Positions 5,558 to 9,156 of a stretch of DNA of 9,156 bases are shown here, in pieces. Origin of the DNA: Rhizobium sp. Q54 (GTDB lineage Bacteria; Pseudomonadota; Alphaproteobacteria; Rickettsiales; UBA1997); the NCBI GenBank assembly GCA_945865855.1, contig CAMBES010000052.1:1-9156 (forward strand), in the 5' to 3' direction. Below the pieces are notes generated by a model that did no database searches, had not been told where the DNA came from, and was given only the letters and a program-made list of their open reading frames with translations. Position 1 is the stretch's first letter. The number at the start of each line of letters is the position of its first letter. Made by a program: the position numbers and the translations under genes.

Positions 5558-6811
5558 ATGTCGACTCACAAACTTCAGCCCGTTCGAGGCACTAAAGACC
5601 TGTTCGCAGAGGAGATTAAGATTTTTAATCACATTGTTTCGACCGCGAAAAAACGCGGCGAAAATTTTGGGTTCGATGAATTACAAACTCCAATTTTTGA
5701 ATTTAGCGAAGTGTTTGAACGCAACCTTGGCGAAACTTCCGACATTATTTCCAAAGAGGTTTACAAATTTCCTGATCGCGGCGACAACATGTTGACGCTA
5801 CGTCCTGAATTCACGGCTGGCGTGGTGCGCGCACTTATTTCTAACGGCGAGTTGCAACAAATTTTACCGCAGAAATTATTTTCTTACGGCCCAATTTTCC
5901 GTTACGACCGTCCGCAAAAAGGCCGTCAACGCCAATTTCACCAAATTAATTTTGAAGTTTTCGGCGAAGATAATCTCTTCTGCGACGTTGAGGTGATTCT
6001 TCTTTCAGCCGCGATTTTAAAGGATCTTGGCGTGCTCGACAAAACTACGCTCGAAATTAATTCCCTTGGCTGCACGCAAACAAAAATAAATTACGAAGTC
6101 GCGCTGCGCGAATATTTTACCAAATTTAAAAACGAACTTTCTGCCGATTCACAAATTCGTTTAGAAAAAAATCCGTTGCGCATCCTTGATTCTAAAGAGG
6201 CGCAAGACATTGACCTTCTTGCTGATGCACCAAAAATTTCTGACTTTTTTTCTGACGAAGCGAAATCGCGTTTCGATTCAATTACAAATTTACTCACCAA
6301 ATTAAACGTCAAGCACCGTGTTAATCCGCGTCTTGTGCGCGGCTTAGATTACTACACTTCCACCGTTTTCGAATTCGCGATGAATTTCGAAGGCGCACAA
6401 AATGCAGTTCTTGGTGGTGGTCGTTACGACGATTTAGTAGAAAAAATGAGCGGCAAAAAAATGTCTGCATTTGGATTTGCTGCCGGCATTGAACGCTTAA
6501 TGCTTTTAACAAAATTAGACTTACCAAAAACCCGCTTTGTTGCCGTAAATTACATTTCTGAAGGAGAGAAAATTTACGCTTTTGAAATCGTACAAAAGCT
6601 TCGCAACTCTGGCTTCGCAGTTGAATTTGTTTGCAGCGGAAACTTTAAAAAACAGATGAAACGCGCCTCACAAAACAACTCGCGTTTCGTTGTAATTATT
6701 GGCGAAGAAGAAATGAAAAATGGCGAAGTTTCGGTAAAAGATTTTGACAATTCTTCTGAACAAAAAGTGAAACGTGAATTGCTCACCGCTTACCTTGAAG
6801 GAAAAGTTTAA
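5558..6811 (+). CDS. hisS: Histidyl-tRNA synthetase
   Basis: The 417-residue product charges tRNA-His with histidine in the cytoplasm. It has the class II core in order: an amino end KLQPVRGTKDLF, LRPEFT (81-86), motif 2 as FRYDRPQKGRQRQFHQ (114-129), the histidine-specific loop RGLDYYT (261-267), GGGRYDD (286-292) and motif 3 AFGFAAGIERL (304-314). An anticodon-binding domain occupies about 325-417. Length and motif style are those of the ordinary bacterial enzyme as in Rickettsia, not the divergent form reported in some other alphaproteobacteria. The ATG at 5558 matches the family's start; only A-rich sequence precedes it. The gene is divergent from lepA, and its stop lies 2 nt from the stop of the convergent nuclease-like gene. 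The promoter presumably overlaps or abuts the inverted-repeat element that ends 45 nt upstream. Confidence 0.97.
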   Translation: MSTHKLQPVRGTKDLFAEEIKIFNHIVSTAKKRGENFGFDELQTPIFEFSEVFERNLGETSDIISKEVYKFPDRGDNMLTLRPEFTAGVVRALISNGELQQILPQKLFSYGPIFRYDRPQKGRQRQFHQINFEVFGEDNLFCDVEVILLSAAILKDLGVLDKTTLEINSLGCTQTKINYEVALREYFTKFKNELSADSQIRLEKNPLRILDSKEAQDIDLLADAPKISDFFSDEAKSRFDSITNLLTKLNVKHRVNPRLVRGLDYYTSTVFEFAMNFEGAQNAVLGGGRYDDLVEKMSGKKMSAFGFAAGIERLMLLTKLDLPKTRFVAVNYISEGEKIYAFEIVQKLRNSGFAVEFVCSGNFKKQMKRASQNNSRFVVIIGEEEMKNGEVSVKDFDNSSEQKVKRELLTAYLEGKV

Positions 6812-6824
6812 CCTCAGCTTTTCC
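6800..6824. terminator. Hairpin spanning the convergent hisS and nuclease-gene stops
   Basis: GGAAAAG (6800-6806) and CTTTTCC (6818-6824) pair over an 11-nt loop that contains both stop codons. There is no long T run after it on either strand, so it may slow or protect transcript ends more than terminate. With only 2 nt between the genes, both transcripts must run into the opposite gene unless they stop here. Confidence 0.35.
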
Positions 6825-7791
6825 ACACCTTCACCAATCCTCGATCGAGCAGAAGTTGATTTAGGTAAATTCCGCTTTCCGCAACAAGTTGCGGGTCAGA
6901 GATTTCTTTATCAAAAAAAACGTCTGCAACATAGCGGCCGTAGATGTCGGTCTTATTCGTTTTGACCACTAAAAACTGCACATTTTGTAAAAATCCTTTC
7001 AGAGCTTTCGTTGCTTTTGCACCTTCTTTTGTGTCTGCAGCAGCCGCATCGATTTGACTGAGGCGTAAAATTTCGCGGTGTTCAATGCCAAATCCTAAAT
7101 CAAGCGTAACGTGAATTGTGTCACCGTCGACAATCCTTTCAAGCCGCGCCAAATAAGTGTGAATCTGACTTGATTTGAGCGTGATTTTTTTAAGAGAGGA
7201 TTTTTTTACCTCAATGATTTCGCCAGTTTTGAATTTATTTTTGTGGAGAAGAAAAATGTTAAAACCCAGGTCAATCCTGGATTTGTCGAGAATTTTGTAA
7301 GTAAAAACTCTACCCCTTGTGCAGTGTAATTTTTGTGAAGTTGTCGATTTTTCTTTCGTCTTTTTGTTGTATTCTGCGACTTCGTTTTGAAGTTTTTTTG
7401 AGCTTAAATCTTTTTTAACTACTAGGTCTTCGAGCAGTAGGCGCTTGGTGTTGTCTTTGACCGAAATCAAATTTCGGTAGTGAGTCCAATTTAATTTCTT
7501 CTCTGGACTTGGAAGGGTTTTGTAGGTTTTGTAAAAAGCGTGCATTTGGTAGAGAGCGAGCCTGTTGATTCCCGTGTCTTTTGTTAGCCTTACGATTATT
7601 TTTTTGCCGTAATTATTTAGGTCGTCTGGCTTTGAATTTTGACGTAAAAAATCTTCGATTTTCTCTCCAACTTTCCAACTCATTTTGACCTTCTCGTAAT
7701 TCACCGAAGCGACAACATTTTCTTCTGTTTTCTTAATTGTTTGACGAATCTCTGAGAGTAATTTTGTGTAATTTTTAGTGGTGACTTTCAT
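6814..7791 (-). CDS. DUF1016/YhcG-like N-terminal domain fused to a staphylococcal-nuclease (SNase) domain
   Basis: The 325-residue protein has two parts. Residues about 8-140 match the pattern of DUF1016 (YhcG N-terminal): YTKLLSEIRQTI, then V-x-x-SVNYEKVKMSWKVGEKI, NYGKKIIVRL, the FYKTY segment, and LNWTHYRNLISVKD before SSKKLQNEV. After a middle segment (KLHCTRGRVFTYKI, DLGF) comes an SNase-like fold at about 212-325: RIVDGDTIHV, LRLSQID, TDIYGRYVADVFF and NQLLLDRGLV. SNases cleave DNA and RNA with Ca2+. Of the classic residues, the Asp of DGDT (224), Arg (243), Asp (248) and Arg (286) are kept, but the glutamate of 'DxPE' is Ala251 within IDAAAAD. There is no signal peptide, so it probably acts in the cytoplasm. 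DUF1016 proteins have been linked to DNA recognition and often occur in mobile or defence regions; any such role here is inference. The ATG at 7791 lacks a Shine-Dalgarno and follows a C-rich leader. Confidence 0.85.
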   Translation of the reverse strand: MKVTTKNYTKLLSEIRQTIKKTEENVVASVNYEKVKMSWKVGEKIEDFLRQNSKPDDLNNYGKKIIVRLTKDTGINRLALYQMHAFYKTYKTLPSPEKKLNWTHYRNLISVKDNTKRLLLEDLVVKKDLSSKKLQNEVAEYNKKTKEKSTTSQKLHCTRGRVFTYKILDKSRIDLGFNIFLLHKNKFKTGEIIEVKKSSLKKITLKSSQIHTYLARLERIVDGDTIHVTLDLGFGIEHREILRLSQIDAAAADTKEGAKATKALKGFLQNVQFLVVKTNKTDIYGRYVADVFFDKEISDPQLVAESGIYLNQLLLDRGLVKVWKS

Positions 7792-7836
7792 CTGACTTGG
7801 GGCTTAGGGGTTAAAGGGTGGAGACTGGTTTTGTAA

Positions 7837-7862
7837 AGATTGTTTACCCGGGTAAACAATCT
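7837..7862. promoter_or_regulatory. Perfect 26-bp palindrome, operator or terminator candidate
   Basis: The half-site AGATTGTTTACCC (7837-7849) is followed directly by its exact reverse complement (7850-7862), with no spacer. It lies 45 nt upstream of the DUF1016-SNase start and about 95 nt past the glycosyltransferase stop. As DNA it could bind a dimeric repressor. As RNA on the - strand it would fold to a hairpin followed by UUUAC, a poor terminator tail. I do not recognise the motif. Confidence 0.55.
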
Positions 7863-7866
7863 CACA

Positions 7867-7955
7867 TTTCTGGATTTTCGCCTTCTTGAAAATGACGTTG
7901 AAATTGAAGCGCAAAACTTAGCGCTTCATTCGCGCAGAAGTGGAAATCCAAGAAA
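7867..7955 (-). other. Folded 3' region downstream of the glycosyltransferase gene
   Basis: Outer segments pair imperfectly: TTTCT-GGATTT (7867-7877) with AAATCC-a-AGAAA (7944-7955), and CTTCT (7882-7886) with AGAAG (7936-7940). Nested inside is a perfect 8-bp hairpin, TGAAGCGC (7905-7912) with GCGCTTCA (7921-7928) and an 8-nt loop. It begins 2 nt after the glycosyltransferase stop in the direction of transcription. It may be a transcript-end structure or a decayed palindromic repeat; no poly-U tail is seen. Confidence 0.4.
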
Positions 7956-7957
7956 AA

Positions 7958-9055
7958 TTAACGAAATCTTTGAACAATTTTTTCAACCGTGTCAGAAAGT
8001 TTTTTTCCTACTTTTTCTGAGCGGTAATTTTGCAGAAATTTTTGGTGTGCGTTGGCCGCAAGTGTGCGCGCTAAATCCTGATCTTTTACTAAACGTTCAA
8101 TTGCGTCGGCGAGCAATTCTGGCATTTTTTCTCTGTCGTCTTTTGAGACTTTTAAGCCGTTAATTCCTTCGTCAATTACCTCGTCTGGACCCCAGCTGTT
8201 GCTGGTTACAATCGGGGTGTTGTAAAGCATTGCTTCGAGCAAAACGATTCCAAAAGTTTCTCCGAAAGAAGGTAAAACAAAAATGTCAATTTCGTTGAAG
8301 AAGGTTTTTTTGTCTGAGGTCCAGCCGAGAATTTTGAAGTTTTTTTCGACACCAAGTTCTTTTGCTAATTTATTTAATTTTTCTTCTTCCGGCCCAACTC
8401 CGCCAATTAGATATTCGCATTCAACCCCTCTTGCCCTTAGGATTGGCAAGGTTTGCACCATTTTGTCAAAATTTTTCTCCCAGTGAATTCGACCCAAAGA
8501 TCCAACTTTTACTGGGCGGCGAAAATCTGGCTTCACCGGCAAAACAAAATCTGTTGGAACGTCAAACATGTTCGGCATTACGAAAGCTGAATCTGGTGAT
8601 TTGCCTGCTTTAATCAGCTCTTTACTGAAGTAAGAATTTACGGTAAAAACAGCGTCAGCTTTGAGAAATTTTCTTGGATTAATTCCGTGGTCGACGGCAA
8701 TTACTGGAAATTTTTTGCCAAGAAAAATTTGATTAAAAAGTCGCGCGGCACGAACAAAAAACATTGCTTTGCCCGAGTGACACAAAACCGCATCAGGCCT
8801 GAAAAAAAGGCAGAAAAAGGCTAAGCGAAAAATTGAATAAATGTCGAAGCGATTCCAACCTGGCAATTCAAGTAATTTCGAACCAGTCGCCCTTACCGCA
8901 TCTGCGTAAACCATTTTTGGATTAGTTACCGAAACCACCTCGTGACCGTTGGCAATCAAGTGCTTCGAATAGTCAATGAAACAACGCTCAACGCCGAGAA
9001 TTTTATTGTCGCTCGTCGATTTTTTGTAGTTAAAGAGGGTGTTTAGAATTTTCAT
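7958..9055 (-). CDS. GT4-family (GT-B fold) glycosyltransferase
   Basis: The 365-residue protein moves a sugar from a nucleotide-sugar donor to a growing glycan or lipid acceptor at the cytoplasmic face of the inner membrane. The amino half (1-170) is the acceptor domain, starting MKILNTLFN with a GVERCFIDYSKHLIANGHEV stretch typical of the fold. The carboxy half has the GT4 donor site: GRIHWEKNFD (188-197) with Arg189 and Lys194 expected at the phosphates, GWTSD (244-248), and the E-x7-E motif ETFGIVLLE (266-274) before AMLYNTPIVTS. Hydrophobic patches (for example 74-87) may hold it to the membrane; no true signal peptide is seen. Substrate and acceptor cannot be told from sequence. It starts 2 nt after the stop of the preceding gene, so the two are probably co-transcribed, for surface polysaccharide or LPS-like synthesis. 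Confidence 0.93.
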   Translation of the reverse strand: MKILNTLFNYKKSTSDNKILGVERCFIDYSKHLIANGHEVVSVTNPKMVYADAVRATGSKLLELPGWNRFDIYSIFRLAFFCLFFRPDAVLCHSGKAMFFVRAARLFNQIFLGKKFPVIAVDHGINPRKFLKADAVFTVNSYFSKELIKAGKSPDSAFVMPNMFDVPTDFVLPVKPDFRRPVKVGSLGRIHWEKNFDKMVQTLPILRARGVECEYLIGGVGPEEEKLNKLAKELGVEKNFKILGWTSDKKTFFNEIDIFVLPSFGETFGIVLLEAMLYNTPIVTSNSWGPDEVIDEGINGLKVSKDDREKMPELLADAIERLVKDQDLARTLAANAHQKFLQNYRSEKVGKKLSDTVEKIVQRFR

Positions 9056-9057
9056 TT

Positions 9058-9156
9058 CTAGCGCTTAATCTGATTCGGAACATTTTTACGGTAACCGTCA
9101 ATCTCGGCCTTTGTTGCTTGAAAACCCTTTAACTCTTTGCCGCTAAGACGTAATCC
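9058..9156 (-). CDS. C-terminal end of an unidentified gene (5' end outside window)
   Basis: The - strand reads open from the window edge for 32 codons, starting GLRLSGKELKGF and ending VPNQIKR, then TAG at 9058-9060. The stop lies 2 nt before the glycosyltransferase start, the spacing expected of an operon. The fragment is basic and polar. It is too short for me to assign a family; a surface-polysaccharide gene is a guess from its neighbour only. Confidence 0.6.
   Translation of the reverse strand, partial: GLRLSGKELKGFQATKAEIDGYRKNVPNQIKR

Noticed and set aside
7799..7821. G-rich run (GGGG, GGGG, GGG, GG) upstream of the DUF1016-SNase start as a G-quadruplex or telomere-like repeat
   Set aside because: The fourth run has only two G, the unit is irregular, and it lies on the template strand; too weak to claim.
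7840..8163. 107-residue + strand ORF at the palindrome
   Set aside because: Most of it is the antisense shadow of the glycosyltransferase gene, and it runs through the folded intergenic region.

Overview
The window looks like a piece of the chromosome of an alphaproteobacterium, most likely a host-associated or Rickettsiales/Holosporales-like lineage. The reasons are the style of the HisRS (motif 2 RYDRPQKGRQRQFHQ), the LepA and PBP1A sequences, the AT-rich coding, a leucine-rich-repeat protein of effector type, and palindromic repeats in the intergenic DNA. This placement is inference from remembered family style, not from a search. Almost no gene here has a recognisable Shine-Dalgarno sequence.

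Left part (1-3432, mostly + strand): the 3' end of a class A penicillin-binding protein gene (mrcA/PBP1A) is followed by two very small, divergent membrane proteins. They look like the F and G subunits of an Mrp/Mnh-type monovalent cation/H+ antiporter. The two are normally adjacent, but here 2.2 kb of DNA lies between them. That DNA holds an antisense LRR gene with an acidic low-complexity tail (1050-2375), a short ORF that may be a gene remnant (2443-2688), and a 440-nt stretch with a nested palindromic element and what may be decayed coding fragments.

Centre (3514-6811): lepA (translation elongation factor 4, - strand) and hisS (histidyl-tRNA synthetase, + strand) are divergently transcribed from a 226-bp gap. 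More than half of the gap is a MITE-like inverted-repeat element with TA dinucleotides at both ends. The element carries the clearest Shine-Dalgarno-like sequence I noticed in the window and is open in frame into lepA, so it could supply an N-terminal extension to LepA.

Right part (6814-9156, - strand): a 325-residue protein joins a DUF1016/YhcG-like N-terminal domain to a C-terminal staphylococcal-nuclease (SNase) domain whose usual catalytic glutamate position is alanine. It is convergent with hisS, with only 2 nt between the stop codons. Upstream of it are a perfect 26-bp palindrome and a folded region that follows the stop codon of a GT4-family glycosyltransferase. The glycosyltransferase starts 2 nt after the stop of a further gene cut by the window edge, so those two are probably one operon for surface polysaccharide or glycolipid synthesis.

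No rRNA, tRNA, CRISPR array, full transposase or prophage gene is visible. I do not see a complete new multi-gene system. The best leads are the DUF1016-SNase fusion, the LRR cargo splitting mrpF from mrpG, and the inverted-repeat element fused in frame to lepA.
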